Shown here one piece after another: positions 23,044 to 36,120 of a stretch of DNA of 64,000 bases (positions are counted from its first letter, which is position 1; the number at the start of each line of letters is the position of its first letter). The notes under the pieces were generated by a model, which was given only the letters and a program-made list of their open reading frames with translations, was not told where the DNA came from and made no database searches. Position numbers and translations under genes: made by a program. This DNA is from Synanceia verrucosa (taxonomy: Eukaryota; Chordata; Actinopteri; Perciformes; Synanceiidae). The stretch is from assembly GCA_029721515.1 (NCBI GenBank), contig CM056562.1:10234835-10298834 (forward strand). Direction: 5' to 3'.

Positions 23044-26000
23044 CCTAGGGAGGGAGCATAAAGAGAGAGCGAGGGAGGGAGGGAGAGCGAGCTCTCAGTA
23101 GTTGGCCTACATCCAGTGTAATCATGCCATGGAGCTGAAATGAGGCCTTTGGCAGCACACCAGGTTTCTGAGAACAAAGATGTGAGCTTCTAATGTTGGC
23201 GGAGGGGCCTGCTTGGCATCCTTTGCCATTTCCCAGCAGCCCTTGCCTTGGCCGACTGCCAGCCCCCCCCCAAAGAGGATCAGAATAAAGAGAGAGACTT
23301 GTTTTTCACTCGTCTCTTGCTCTGGCCCAATGACATCACCTCTGCAGCCTCCAGCCCCCAGATTCCAGCCGCCCAGCACATTTTTCCTCTTTCGCCGTCG
23401 ACCCTCCATTTTATTTGAATTCCACCATTTTATACCTAAATCAAAGCGGGCTCCCTGAAATGCCTAATTTCAATTTTGGTGCTGCACACCATGTGTCTGC
23501 AAGCCAGGATATCACCAGGACACAGAATTAATCCATTTGGAAAAAAAAATCAATAAAACATTGACATTAAAATACAGGAAGCGGTTAATATGACAGGCGT
23601 TGTCTTTGAGAGCTCGCCATTTTTTTTTTTATCAACGCTCTAATCCTTGCTGTGCAAATCAGTGGCTATAAATTGCACCGTAAACAGGATATATATGGTA
23701 GTTGGGTACCGTGATAATCTCCATGGTTACCTCGGTGTTACACATACAGGAGCTCTGTAAAGCATGCACAGCCATCCTTACACTCTCTCTCCAGACATTT
23801 TCCAGCTACCAATCTGCAAGGTAGGTCACTGTAGCAGCTGCTTAACATCAGCAACATGTCTCGTTATAGCCTCCCTTTATTATGTCTGGGCTACATTAGG
23901 GTTTAGTTTAGTGCTCACCTCGGCAGTTGTGCTGAAAAAGGTTATATAACATGAATGTTGTTCTCATGGACACAGAAAAAAAGACTGAGAAAAAACATCC
24001 TGTGCTGTGCCTGGCTTAGGCAGGAACACTTCAGAGAGAATTTGTAATGGTTCACATCCATGAATAAAAGATGGCCAATATAAAATTTAACAGGCACAGA
24101 AAGAACAAAAATAACGTCATCATCTCATCAGGCGAGCGATGCTGTCACATGCTGGGTATTCCCCTGGCCGTCACCTAACTTTCACTCTTTATTTAGTTGC
24201 CATGTCTCAATTTACATACCGATGTCTGGAAAAAAAGTTCTAAACAGCGTTATGGAGCTACTCCATCTGGCTTAGTGGCTAGACTGAAAGGAGATGGTCG
24301 TCAGCTGGGTCACACTGTGCTGATTTTACTGTATACATGCCTCATATTGCCAATCAGAGCCATCTGTGCACGTCTGGCTTCCTCTCAGACCTCTGTTCAC
24401 GACGACTCCTGCCTTTGCTTTGCAGCCACTGCAGCTTGTACTTTAAATCAATGGATCTTCTTATTATAGAATCGGGTCATTTAGAATCTAATTGAATCCC
24501 AGCATGCCTCCGCCTTGCATAACAGTGTGTAGCTATTTGCTTGCACAAACATCGACTGAATGGAAACCGAAGGATCAAAGGTTTAAGGCGACAGTTTCCC
24601 ACCAATCTCAAGGAAAGAACAGTCGTTTCCTAACCATGCCATAAAACACTTCCTGGTGTTGTTCGCCCATTGAGGACTGAGGTTTGGGAGAAAGCAGAGA
24701 AGGGAAACAGTTTGTAGTTTACAGTCAGAGTAAATCCATGTGTCGGTCTGAGGGGAATATTGTTGTATTGTTATGCATGCATGCAAAGTCACATGGCAGC
24801 CACACTGCAGTTATGTGCTTGGTGGCTTGGTGATCAGCAACATGGCTGCTGCATTTTGTTTATGTAAACCCTTTGACGAAAGAGAAGCCTCATGCCACAG
24901 TAGCGTGATCATGGCCGCCAGGCAGGGAGCCAAGCAGCCTGATGTCCTGTAGATGGGTGAGGCGGATGAGGGTACGTGACTAAACATCTTTCTTCCTCTT
25001 TCCAACGTCACGGGGACTTGCACAAACATATCCTGCTTTGTGTCTGCAGGTTACAGACGCATTGCCTCACCCAAAGCCCCGGGCTAAGCTGCAATGAGTT
25101 GGAATGAGCCCAGATGAGAGGGAGGAATCTGAACTACAGGGACACTCCTCCGCTTCAAACCTACACTTTTACTTCAGGGGATTTTTGCCTGTTTTTTTTT
25201 CATTTATTTTTTGGCATATGACTTGTTTCTAGTAATAATACTAATACTTCTTTTATATTTTGAGCCAAGGAGCTTGAATGGCTGATTCATTTCAGTGTAA
25301 TTTCATTAAGCGGTGGCAGATTTGGATGACGGACTGTGACTGTTCTGTGCACTAGAATAAAATGTGGGCAGAGCTTTTATTCATGCTGTAACCCTGATCC
25401 ATTCAAGCTTACAACACACTGGCTGGAAATCCCCAGCTCATGACAGAGCTTCCTGGTTACTGACTAACTGGAGGCGCCTCTCTTTATATATTAACAGGGT
25501 TGGAAAATATTCTCTAACCCTTAAGAAAAACATGTCAGTACATGTTGAAATTCATGCTGGTAAACTGACAAAATGTGGGCAATAATCTTAAATCATCCCT
25601 AATAAATTATATTTGTTGCTGCATAACATGTTTGAGCTTATTTTCTATACATTACCATTGTTTTTCACGACTGGACCCACCTCATTCATTGCACAGCAGT
25701 AGTAGTAGCAGCTCATGGTGTCGAGGCGTTGTGCATTGAGAAAAACAAGCTGCAGAGCGTTTTTCAGCCTGAATTTAGGACAAAGCAGCAGTCAACTGGA
25801 GGAGCTGGCGACTCTCTTTATTATTATCCCCTGGCGGTCTGCTGCTAACCTACAGCCACGTTTTATTTTTTCATAAAAGGGAAAAAAATCTCCTTCTCGC
25901 TGCAGGCAGGGATGGTATCGTCGGATACGGACTCCTTTTTTTTGCAGGTTTGACAATAATAACACGAGCCGTGGGTTATTCCCTTCAGTCAGAGGAGGCG

Positions 26001-26193
26001 GTGGAGGTGAGGCTGAACTGGGTGCAGTTTTTGGCAGAGGTTCAAGTGATTAAATTAAAATAAAAAAAGCAGTGAGTGACAGAGGCTGCAGTAAACTGTG
26101 GGGGGAGAGGAGAAGGAGGAGGAGGAGGGGGGTCTGTCGAAGAAATCAAGTCAATAGAAACTGAAGTGGAAGCAGGCGTTTAGAGGTCCGTGG

Positions 26194-26201
26194 TGACGTC
26201 A
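26194..26201. promoter_or_regulatory. Consensus CRE (CREB/ATF site) in irf2bp2 promoter
   Basis: The perfect palindrome TGACGTCA lies 269 bases upstream of the irf2bp2 start codon, in sequence with no obvious TATA box. Full CREs at this distance are typical of proximal promoters. Binding by CREB/ATF factors is inferred from the motif. Confidence 0.55.
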
Positions 26202-26469
26202 CTGCTCCACATTGAGCCAGTAGTAGTCAGAGGAGGTAGACAGAGCAGCTCTGTAGTAAAGTACACACCGACATGAACTTCTCCCTCTGAAACTTCAGCC
26301 GTGTTGCTGTAAAAGTCGGGACGAGACGAGCTTGTGGGGTTTTTTTTCCTCTCTCGATAACCGGAACTTGCTCTTTGTTGTTGTTTTTTGTTAAAAAAGG
26401 GAGCCCGGAGGAAAGCAGGAGACCAAGACACATTTTGGGTTTCTTTTCGGGGGGTCGACGACGAGCGCC
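26202..26469 (+). other. irf2bp2: Probable irf2bp2 5' UTR with short uORF
   Basis: Sequence between the CRE and the start codon. It holds one upstream ATG at 26273, which opens a five-codon frame (MNFSL) ending at TGA 26288-26290. The transcription start cannot be placed from sequence, so inclusion of the uORF in the mRNA is inferred. Confidence 0.4.
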
Positions 26470-27304
26470 ATGTCGTCCGCGGCGGTCGCTGCTTCTTCCA
26501 GGAGGCAGTCCTGCTATTTGTGCGACTTGCCCCGCATGCCGTGGGCCATGATCTGGGATTTTACCGAGCCCGTGTGCAGGGGATGTGTCAACTACGAAGG
26601 GGCAGACCGCATTGAGTTTGTCATCGAGACGGCCCGGCAGCTCAAGAGGGCTCACGGCTTTCAGGAGGGCAGGTCTCCCGGGCCGGGGAAGGCGCAGCTC
26701 TCCGGGAAGGAGATCCAGGCGATCAACCACGCTGCGGCAGGAGATCCGGGCTCCCGGCCGCCGCAGCCGCTGGACCGCTACCCGCTGTCCTCCGACCGGC
26801 CGCCCCGGCTGGGTCCAGAGTACCAGTCTGGCAGGCAGGCGAACGGCATCCCCGTCCCCAATGGATTTCCTAAGCCCGACGAGCCGCCGGAGCTGAATCG
26901 CCAGAGCCCCAACCCTCGCAGGAATAACACGGTGCCCCCAAATCTAGTGCCTTTGGTTAATGGGAGCCTTCCTCCGGTGCACGCAGTCAACGGCAGACCG
27001 GGCCAGATGGGGCTTCCCTCCGCTCTGGCGGGTGGTAGTCCCGCAGACATGGGCAAGAGACCCGCCTCGGTCTCCAGCACCGAGCACGACAGAGAGGGGA
27101 AGGAGAAGCACAGACCGGACAGCCTCACACCGGAGCTCTCCGAGAGCCACAAGAGCAGGGCAGACCCGGACTGGATGGGCAAGGGCAAGACGGTGAGGGA
27201 CCTGATGGCTCTGCACACTTTCGACAACAGGTTCAAGAAAGACCATGCGGCCATGCAACAAAGGGTTATGGGATATGAGTCCAGCGCCACGGCGTCCAAG
27301 TCAG
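26470..27304 (+). CDS. irf2bp2: irf2bp2 coding exon 1, residues 1-278
   Basis: Runs from ATG to the donor TCAG|GTGAGC and ends in phase 1. It encodes the C4 zinc finger and the GC-rich linker with PPELNRQSPNPRR. Long open frames on the opposite strand here are shadows of the GC-rich codons. Confidence 0.95.
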
Positions 27305-28294
27305 GTGAGCCCTCAGCAGTGCTGAGATCAACAATACGATGCTTGATTAGTGCAATTTTCATTAATTTACACTACCTGTATGAGCACTTCTGAGCACACG
27401 AAAGGGTTAATAATGTACCAATGATAAATTTAAGGTGCTTAAATTATTATTTTTTTGTGGTGAATTTGTGGGAACAGCAGAAAAAATGTTCACCACCCCC
27501 CCCTCTAGTGTAATTGTTGATCCTTGTCTGAGCTGTGCAACTCAACTGTTTTGTTTAACCCTTTCCCACCTCCAGACAGAGGAAAACACCCCCGGAACAT
27601 GAAGAGAAAAGCCTCGCCTGAACCTGAGGGAGAGGGGACAGCTGCCAAGCTCAACGGAGAAGGACAGCAGTGGTTACCACCACCTACTGACGGACATAAA
27701 ATGCCTCCAGTCCCCCCGCCAAGCTTCGCCTCTCCCCCCTCCACAATATCCCCACACTCCCGCACCACCCCACCTGAGGCAGCCCAGAATGGCCAGTCCC
27801 CCATGGCGGCTCTCATCATGGCAGCAGACAATGCAGGTGGGAATAGCTCTCCCAAGGACGCCAACCAAGTCCACTCCACCACCCGGAGGAACAGCAGCAG
27901 CCCCCTGTCACCGTCCTCCATGAATCAGAGGAGGCTGCCGCAGAGAGAGGCGTCTGGTGCAGGTACGCCCCACGTGCCAGGCATGGACCAAGTGCACCCC
28001 CAAAGCATTCCGGACTCCTCGGTACCCGGCAGCATACCCCTGTGCTGCACGCTGTGCCACGAGCGTTTGGAGGACACACACTTTGTTCAGTGCCCGTCCG
28101 TGCCCTCGCACAAGTTCTGCTTCCCGTGCTCGAGGGAAAGCATAAAGCAGCAAGGTGCCACTGGTGAAGTGTACTGTCCAAGTGGAGAGAAATGTCCCCT
28201 GGTTGGCTCGAACGTACCGTGGGCTTTCATGCAAGGAGAAATCGCCACCATCCTTGCAGGAGATGTCAAAGTAAAAAAGGAGAGGGACCCTTGA
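26470..28294 (+). CDS. irf2bp2: Interferon regulatory factor 2-binding protein 2, complete, two coding exons
   Basis: IRF2BP2 is a nuclear co-repressor first found as a partner of IRF2; family members also restrain NFAT1 and bind VGLL4. The CDS joins 26470-27304 and 27576-28294, giving 517 residues against 587 in human (the human protein has longer low-complexity linkers). Domains: an N-terminal C4 zinc finger with C15, C18, C36 and C39 in CYLCDLPRMPWAMIWDF...VCRGC; conserved PELNRQSPNPRR near residue 140; KTVRDLMALH near residue 240; basic-phospho motif KRKASPEPEGE with S292, equivalent to the human nuclear-localisation phosphosite region; Pro/Ser-rich TTPPEAAQNGQSPMAALI; and a C-terminal RING-type finger from C435 (CCTLCHERLEDTHFVQC) to the end KVKKERDP. 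The start ATG has G at -3 and is followed directly by the conserved N-terminus. The sequence does not show which fish paralogue (a or b) this is. Confidence 0.97.
27305..27575 (+). other. irf2bp2: irf2bp2 intron (271 bp)
   Basis: Starts GTGAGC and ends CCACCTCCAG with a pyrimidine tract. Reading through exon 1 without splicing adds 29 codons and stops at 27391-27393, which would remove the RING. The splice restores a GAC codon at the junction and the conserved KRKASPEPEGE sequence. Confidence 0.92.
27576..28294 (+). CDS. irf2bp2: irf2bp2 coding exon 2, residues 279-517 (RING)
   Basis: Acceptor CCTCCAG ends at 27575 and the stop TGA is at 28292-28294. It encodes the basic-phospho motif, the Pro/Ser-rich segment and the RING-type finger. 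The last roughly 80 residues are nearly identical to human, as usual for the family. Confidence 0.96.
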
Positions 28295-28388
28295 TTTTGT
28301 TTGAACACTTCTTTTGGGGGGGAAGCAAAAAATATGAGTATAAATATATAAATATCACATACATACCATTCAAACAAACTAACGGACT

Positions 28389-28396
28389 TGTACATA
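28389..28396 (+). promoter_or_regulatory. Pumilio response element match in 3' UTR
   Basis: TGTACATA fits the PUM consensus UGUANAUA, 95 bases downstream of the stop on the sense strand. An eight-base match can arise by chance; position in a 3' UTR is the only further support. Confidence 0.3.
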
Positions 28397-29238
28397 TTGG
28401 ACCCAAGGGAAGAGTATACTTCGTAAACATGGTTGTAAAATTTTTGATTTTTGAATACATTGTGTTTCTATATTTTTGAAGATAAAGGTATGTACTCATT
28501 ATAATGGACTACGTTCCTCTTTGTTGATGTTTAACAAAATTCTTGATGTACTTCTAGGTCTGGTGGCAGTTCCTGTTTAACGTAGAATGTGACTAATGCT
28601 ACTCTACGAGCACTTGGCAAAACTGAAATGCTTTTAGCTGTACTTGTATGCACTTGTTTAAAAATTGCCAAATACAATTTCTGATCTTGTATGAACTTAT
28701 TGTCTGAGCTTGCTTCATTTGAGCGATAATGTTGCGCAGGTTGGGGGACAGATGATGAGATCTCTCCGCTCTGGTACGCAGGCTTGTTGTGACGGCTCAG
28801 GAGGCTTGATTTACGCTGCACAACACAAGTAGGCTGCTGTTTCCAAGCTGCAGGAACAACAGCACACATGCCTTTTCATGATTCATGGAAAAAAAATACA
28901 AGACACAATGTTCCAAATTTGCTCCAGTTTGTGCATCACTGTAATGAATGGCAGTGTACAGAAATAGGTGCCAAGTCATGTTCAGTCAGCTGGAATCTGT
29001 TGAGTCAGTAATGTGAGAAAGTGCATGATTGTCAACATGATACCGTGGTGCAACCACGTTGTGTAACCACAAATTGGAAGACTGGAAGAATAACATTCTT
29101 AGCTTTTAGACGAGTGCCACATATTTTTCAGCTTATAAGCCAATTGTGTTGGACTTAATGAAGGTTTTCATTGTCAACTTTATTTTCCAATAATCCAACT
29201 TTTTGATTCACAAACCAGTTGCCAAACCACACATTCTG

Positions 29239-29244
29239 AATAAA
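29239..29244 (+). terminator. AATAAA polyadenylation signal (candidate, irf2bp2)
   Basis: The first canonical AATAAA downstream of the irf2bp2 stop, about 950 bases away. Earlier variant signals (AATACA near 28672) could also be used. Confidence 0.4.
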
Positions 29245-32200
29245 ATCTCCAAACATGAAGTAGGTGCATTTGCACTGCAGCAATATCCCATTACTGTCAG
29301 TGATACTACGGCATGCTAAGAGCAGCCTCAGTATGCAGTGTGCACTCTCTCAGAGTAAACAATAACGCTGCTGCTGCCTCGCATACCAACCTCAGTCTGT
29401 ATCCCTTCAGATGCAAATTTAATTGTTGCGGACTCATGGCAGCACACCATAAATAGACAGCAATGCTGTTTCCGTAATGGCAAATACTCACCCAGACTCC
29501 ACAAGCAATGAGCATCATTTTGGGGTCATTATGTGACAAACTGCAGCTAACTGTGTCTGCAAAAGAGAAGCAATTTTGAGGCTGTTTTTTGCTCTTCCTC
29601 AGACAAAGAGATCTCACGTCCATGTAGCTGACACTGCACCAAGCCGACTCTGACATGGAGATTCATATCTAGCAGCGAAAAGGAGGTGGCTCAGCGTAGT
29701 GGGCAACTGCATAATTATTTGGAACATAATCTGCTTCCTGCTCATGTTTTAATGGAGCTGTTATTGCAGCCCTCAAAATACAGCAGGGGCATGGTGCCCA
29801 TGAATCTCAACAGTGGACACCGACTCATAAGCATAAACTGTATGGTGACCTGATGAACTGATCGATTCCTCATGTTGATTGGAAACGTAGCCTTTGCACC
29901 CAACTGTTAGCCAACTGAGAAGGGCATGGATAATTCTTCATGACAAAATGAAGTAACAAACATTTAGAGCAGCTTTTACAATGTCATTTGAGGCAGAGAA
30001 TCTTCTTGATCGACAGAAACCTGTTTTTCATGAGTACACATTTTGGAGACAGCTGATTCTTTATGGTCCTTTTCCGTTCGTTGGAGACTTATCTTATCAG
30101 ACGGACTTTAAACAGCCCAGTTTGATAAAGGTTTGACGTTTTGCTCACCAACAACACACCCACTCCTTATTCCATCTCACATTCTGTTCTGAGATTTTTT
30201 TTTTTTTTTTTTTATCAGTCGGCACTTTGACCTACTTGTTCCTTATGACAGAGTACCGGGAGCCAAATAGATGTTGCCACATGTGTGGATGAAAGGCAGG
30301 TGTTAGTAACTTGGCACGAAGCGTGATGCAACGACAGAATATTTCTCTCTCTTCCCGTAAAGCTCCCTCACAGCAGTGCCAGTCCCTGTTTGTTCGCTGC
30401 TGACTGAAATAGCCCTGCGCCGTGTCTAATACAGTGATAATGTGTCCCTGGAAGTGGCTCTGTCATAACACAATGCTCCAGTGTTGCATAGTTACCAGAA
30501 AAATCGGTGCACAGCAGATGCTCCGCTGCAGCCTGTCGATTTATATGCAGGAGGGAACATTATGGAGTGATTTCAGTAAACAACCAGAAGACAAGGTCAC
30601 ACAAAGTTGATGGAGTGAAGTTCAGCTTGAATTCTTCTGATTATATAAATTCTTATGTTTATGCGACTACTTAAGTGAAACGTTGCCTCTGTTTTCAGTA
30701 TAATCATGCAGGAGCCATTTGTGGTTAATGACTCACAGACTTTTCATTGTGTTTACTTGTACAAACCTTCAGGGATTTTCTTTTTCTAATGTTTAAGCTG
30801 CTGCTTATGAGACAAACTTTTGACTTTGATGTGCTCTTACCCTGGAACCGGTTTATGGGAAACCTAGTAAGTCAAGGCGTCTGCGCCGGGTGAAGTCCAG
30901 ATGAAACTGCTATCACCATGGGCAAAGATTAATTTAGTTTCCTCCTCCTTACGCTGCTTTATTTTAGTAGCTTTTGTCTTGACTCTACACTGCAGTTTAA
31001 CTCAGCCATGTAGTTTTGCAGTAGAAACATCTCTCCAACGCAGACGTTCTTTGTCACGTTCTGTTGCAACACATGTAGTCAATGCTCATAAAATCCCTCA
31101 TTGACGGTTGGATTGATTTACTTGACACAGTCCTGTTAATCAAGCTAAGTGGAAGGCAATAACAGATAGATGACGCAGACAGTCTGTTGCCTCCCAGCCT
31201 GTCCTTTTAATGGATAACTACGCTGTAGTTTGGTATGCAGTGTTACACAAAGATGTTGACGTGATAGTAAACTAGGTTGGTCAGAGTTCACATTTGTTGT
31301 CTTTGGAGCATGCATTGCTTTTTTTTTTCTAGGCAGGCAAGCATGTGCTTGATGTTACTGGTTTAGTTACACTGCTGATAATATGAAGAAACACTCAAAG
31401 ATTACACAAAACATAGTCAATAAATCACATTCATTTAGAAAGTGCATACCACTAATGCTGACAACATCTACACTGAAGAGCATAATAAATTCTAATCCTT
31501 AGGCATTTATTTTACATTAAAATGTTGAATATGGTCCAGTGGGTGGGTGGAGGGAGGGAAGGTCTGTGTGGGAGACAGTGAAGCACTCGGTGTAGCCAGC
31601 TGTTTCACTAATGAATCTATGTTTAGCACAATAAATCAAGAGGCGAGCTCGTGCTGCTGTAATCCCCTGAAAGCGAGCAGAGACAGGGACGTGCCAAAAG
31701 GAGAATCTGGTCCACATTTCCCCCCTCTCCCAGTATAACTGATCCGCTTGGTTAATTTTAGACCTGTCAGGGAAAACAAGGTCACGGCAAATGTTGTATC
31801 GAGGACACGCTCGTATCTGCCTTTTTTTACTTCTCATCAATCAAAGTTTCCCTTTGGAGTTGGGCTCAGGCTCCTGCGAGACTAGTAATGACGGTTTCTC
31901 TTCTCAGTACTGGGGAGAAGCTGGAGCTCCAACTGGCAATTAGGAGGAGCACGACTGAATCCGCAGGATGTGTAAAATCTCCCTTTTGATTCTTGGCTTG
32001 GTCCACACAGGGGCTTTTTTTCATCTGACTGGTCTGGCCTGGTTACCATCAAGGCCTGCAAAGTTAAGATGATTACAATGCAGAGCGCCAAATTTGTTTT
32101 CTCTCAGACTGGTATGAGACCCAATTACTGCGAAAGGTCGACAAATTGTTTTGTGCTGGAGTTCACTGAGCTTGAATATTTTTCTTGAGCTACAAACAGT

Positions 32201-32580
32201 CTTTCAGAGGTCACACAAACGAAATGCATTTTTCCACTACTCTTTTCCGATATCCTGGTGTCTTTCCTTCCCCCTCATGTTGTCCTTCACGTTGGCCTCT
32301 GTATTTCTTTCTATATACACACTATCATCACACTTTGTGAACCTAATTTTCCATTTTTTGTCTTGTGATCCGTCTGCCTTTTTTCTTCCATCATTCCTTG
32401 GTTTCACTCACACTCTCGATATTCCTGTATTCCTCCTTTCTGCTGCAGTGCTGCTGTGAATCAGGTCTGTGAAATGGAAATGAGGGCTCTCGCTCTCCCT
32501 CTCTTTCCAGACATCAAAACGAGGCTATGCCTCCAATGTTTTTCTCAGATCTTGGAGTGCTGCCAAATCTTATAAGTGGA

Positions 32581-32582
<2 letters not shown>

Positions 32583-32615
<33 letters not shown>
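32583..32615. repeat. (GA)n microsatellite
   Basis: An uninterrupted AG dinucleotide run of 33 bases. Confidence 0.97.
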
Positions 32616-32618
<3 letters not shown>

Positions 32619-35600
32619 ATGCAGAGGAAGGAGGGGGTGCAGGACGAAAAAGATGAAAGCACAGAGGATGAAAAATGAACAAGGGAAAGAGGCAACGTGA
32701 GAGATGAGGACAAAGCATTGGTCTGATCCAAGAGCATTTGGGCTTTTTCTCATATTATAGCCGAGCCCAGCACAATCCCTCCTGTTTTCTGCTGAGCAAC
32801 TACTCCTGAGCTTCTGGCTCAGGATCAGCTGATAAGATGGCGTGCCGCTGCTGTGCCAAATGAAAAATAGGAGACGAGAGAGGGGAGCGTTATCTCTTTC
32901 GATCGAGAATATCCGACACATAACAATCTGGCTAGAGAATATAGCTCAGGAAGAGCTCTAGATTGACTCCATTTGTGAAATTTGTAAAAATACTTCTGTG
33001 GGTATGAACATCAAATTGTGTAAAACAAAAATCAAGACTTCCCTTTCTCTCTCACTGAACTCTGCCTTCCGGACAGATATTTTGGGTCTCTGGGAGGGGC
33101 ATGCCAGTCACAGTAGTAAGATGCTTGCTGCCATCGCCGACATGCCGAGCTAAAGTTAGATTTGACCATCAATCTGAGCCGTGCTAAAAGCAAACAGCAG
33201 CTAGCAGCACAGCTCTGCTCTAGAAGGATCCTCAGCCAGCTGCTCCGCACTCTCAGGGCTTTGGCAATTGACAAATGAACTATGGTTCGTCAACATGCGG
33301 TGTGTATTCTGAAAGACAGCGAGCCAGACCTTTTCAAAAACACTGATGCAGTCACAGTGATTGAGTGTACGTCCAGTGAATGGGCTTTTGGCTGAGCAGT
33401 CAGCTTTGTGGTGTGTATATGTGTGTAAAGGCATGAGGAGGGGTAGCAGGTGACGGTCTGTCCCTCTGCACCCCTGAGCTGCTTGTTTAGTCAGCTGAGA
33501 GCCTGGATGCAAATGGATGTGACGGCTTGTGAGAGCCATCTGTGCCTAACCTTTTAAGCTGAACAGCGACACAACGTCCATGTAGGGTAACGCAGAATGT
33601 GCCTGAAGTCACGACACAGAGGTTGAGCAGAAAATTTCAAACAATGGGCTGGTGCAGAGCTCCATGTTGAGATAAAAAGGAAACACAGTGGCTACAGTGA
33701 TGTGAAATGTTTTAGATGATCATCTGAATACTAACTGTGTTTGTCTCTGTTAGTGTGTGAGAGTCCCAGCGAAGCTGATAAATGACTCAGTTTCTGGCAC
33801 GTCAGCAGATTTGCGGTGATGCATTATGGGATGATCATGTCCTCATGTCTGTTCTTCTTCGTTTGCTCCTCAGAAAGGGCCTCATCCACGGACAATTATC
33901 ACCAGTTCAAGCTGGAACACAGCACTAGGTGTCTGCATGCGAACGAAAATCAGCTGCATCCACCAAAACCACGCAATTGAACTTTCACCACCAAACAACA
34001 AAGCACCAGAAAAATTGCCTGAGACAACTTTTATGTGCTGCAATAAAACCAGGATTCCTGAGAGATCTTCTGCATGTTGTACATCGCCTTTCATCTCCTT
34101 GAAGGCATACAGTTGTCAGAAGATAAGAACACCCTGAGATATTCTGTCACTGTGTTTTTATCTGGGAATTCGATGTGTGCACATGCCCATGCACACACAT
34201 ATAAACACATGCACACTAATACTCATCCGCAACCTCGCTGTAGTTTCCTATTATGTTACATAATGGTGAGTGGGAGCAATTTCTCCTCTGAGTGCTAATG
34301 TTGTTGTCAATCTGGGCTTTATAGTGGCAGCCACTGCACAATCTCTGCAGAAGCAGAATAAAGCTTTTATCGCCTTTGTTCGCCCTCCCTTGCCAGTCAA
34401 AATGTTCTATTCTCTTGCTTTTACTTGCTCCTCTTTTTCCCTCCCTCTCTTTGTGTCTGCATGTGTTGGAAATAATTTTCTGGAGAAGTGTTTACGCCAT
34501 CTCCCAGCCACAGAACATTTGAGTTGGAGTTAAGGAGCAAGAGGAGGTCAGCTCAGACAAGAGAACAAGCAGGGCCTGTGTTTGACAGGTGTGTGCTATT
34601 ATTGGAGCAAGTGACTATGAGTGTATTACACAACTCTGTTGCTCGGATTGGTTTATTTAGACCGCCATAAGAGCCCTTGGAGTATCTGATAACTCGGGCA
34701 GAACTTGTCACAACAGGTGTCAGGGGGGATAATGGTACAGTAAATAAGAAAAGGGTTTTTATAGCTCAAGGTCGATCTCAAATTTGGAGCGCTCGGAGAA
34801 AGCATTCCTGGCACAAATGTGATCCAGTTGGTTGGAGCCAACAAAAGCACACTTGTATTTAGCCATCATCGAATAAAGTATGCTAATGACAGGTTGTGCT
34901 GGATATACTGTGTAGATGTCTGCTGCTCTGTAATGATATAATCACAGAGCAGAAACTGCTCCCCTCCCTTGTCCTCCTCTTTGGCTGGAATGTGCAGGGG
35001 GAGAAAAATGATCCAATGTCATCCGGAGTGATGGAAGCTTCTCTGTTGAGCCAGAGGGATATGTTCAGGGGAAGGGAGGGAGGGGGAGAGAGCGGATATT
35101 TCTGGTCGAGTGTGAGTTTGAGTAAGTCCGGGCAACGAGCCAAGCATGCCGATGGAGGGGAAGGGAGGGGCGGGAGGTTTTGGAGAGAGAAAGGAGCGAG
35201 ATAGAAACCCTTTTGGGCTGGCGCACTGTCAGCTTCACTAGCACACAGCTGCTTCTGGAAAATTCTGCACCCTGCCTTACTAAACCACCAGGCATGACAT
35301 GAATAACAAGAACGGCCAAGCCTTGTCAACAATGGAGACTTTTTCTTTTGACATGGGCCTAACAGACTGGTCCAAATGCCCTGGCCTTGCACATAGTGGA
35401 AAAATCAACAATGAGGGGGACACCGGGGCACAATGAGAAAATGAAATCCTGGGTTTAGAAGGCTTTGTCTCGACAAGGACACAGTTGACACAGACCCCGA
35501 GGGCTTTGAAAAAGGCGCCGTAACAAAATGCCAACTGATATGTTTTGATGTGGTTCCTCGTTCACCAGCCAGCCGCTAATTGGAGAGCGACAAGAAGACA

Positions 35601-36120
35601 CTAAATTGCTTTCATCAGTATGGAGTTTCTGCAGATTTCCTTTCTAGGCTACATGTGTGATTTATGACAGGGAAACAAAGGTTTCTAACACAGCCAGTCA
35701 ACACTTGTCTTTCCAGCAGCATTGCTCTGCAGATGAGATAGTGCTAGCCCTTATGTGTCCACGAGGTTGTTAGCCATGCACAACCCTCCCTGGTGTTGAC
35801 ATTTCCCTGCAAAACCTGTCTGAACACATAGGGCCACAGAGGCTCCTCTCAGGCTGTCTGTATCTATGGCTGATAAAGAGGTGAGTCACCCGCTCATCTC
35901 TCCTTCCCTCTCCAGCAGTACTCGTATCCTCAACCCCCGTCATCCTCGTTCACAAGGCCTTATGTGTACAGCCAGCACATGGTGGATTGTATGAATAGTA
36001 GTGACCGCGTGGCTCGCTGCTGACACCTGACATTTTCATGCCCCAGCAAGCCACTGATACATTTGGCACATGGCACGCATTCCTCTCCCGGGTTTATCCA
36101 TCTGTTGATGTAGAGCCCAA

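Larger units (their letters stand above)
20857..25700. other. Non-coding intergenic DNA upstream of irf2bp2
   Basis: No gene is recognisable. It contains (TG)n at 22342-22380, (GA)n at 23024-23043 and X-box-like matches at 22969 and 23719. Open frames are short and lack recognisable domains. Confidence 0.55.
28295..29260 (+). other. irf2bp2: Probable irf2bp2 3' UTR
   Basis: AT-rich non-coding sequence after the stop. It holds a Pumilio-type UGUANAUA match (28389) and the first canonical AATAAA at 29239. The end point is inferred from that signal. Confidence 0.5.

Noticed and set aside
26778..27362. 194-codon frame antisense to irf2bp2 exon 1
   Set aside because: A shadow of GC-rich, codon-biased irf2bp2 coding sequence. 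It crosses the exon/intron boundary without regard to splicing.
26470..27393. Unspliced 307-codon reading of irf2bp2
   Set aside because: Runs into the intron. The conserved protein requires the splice 27304-27576.
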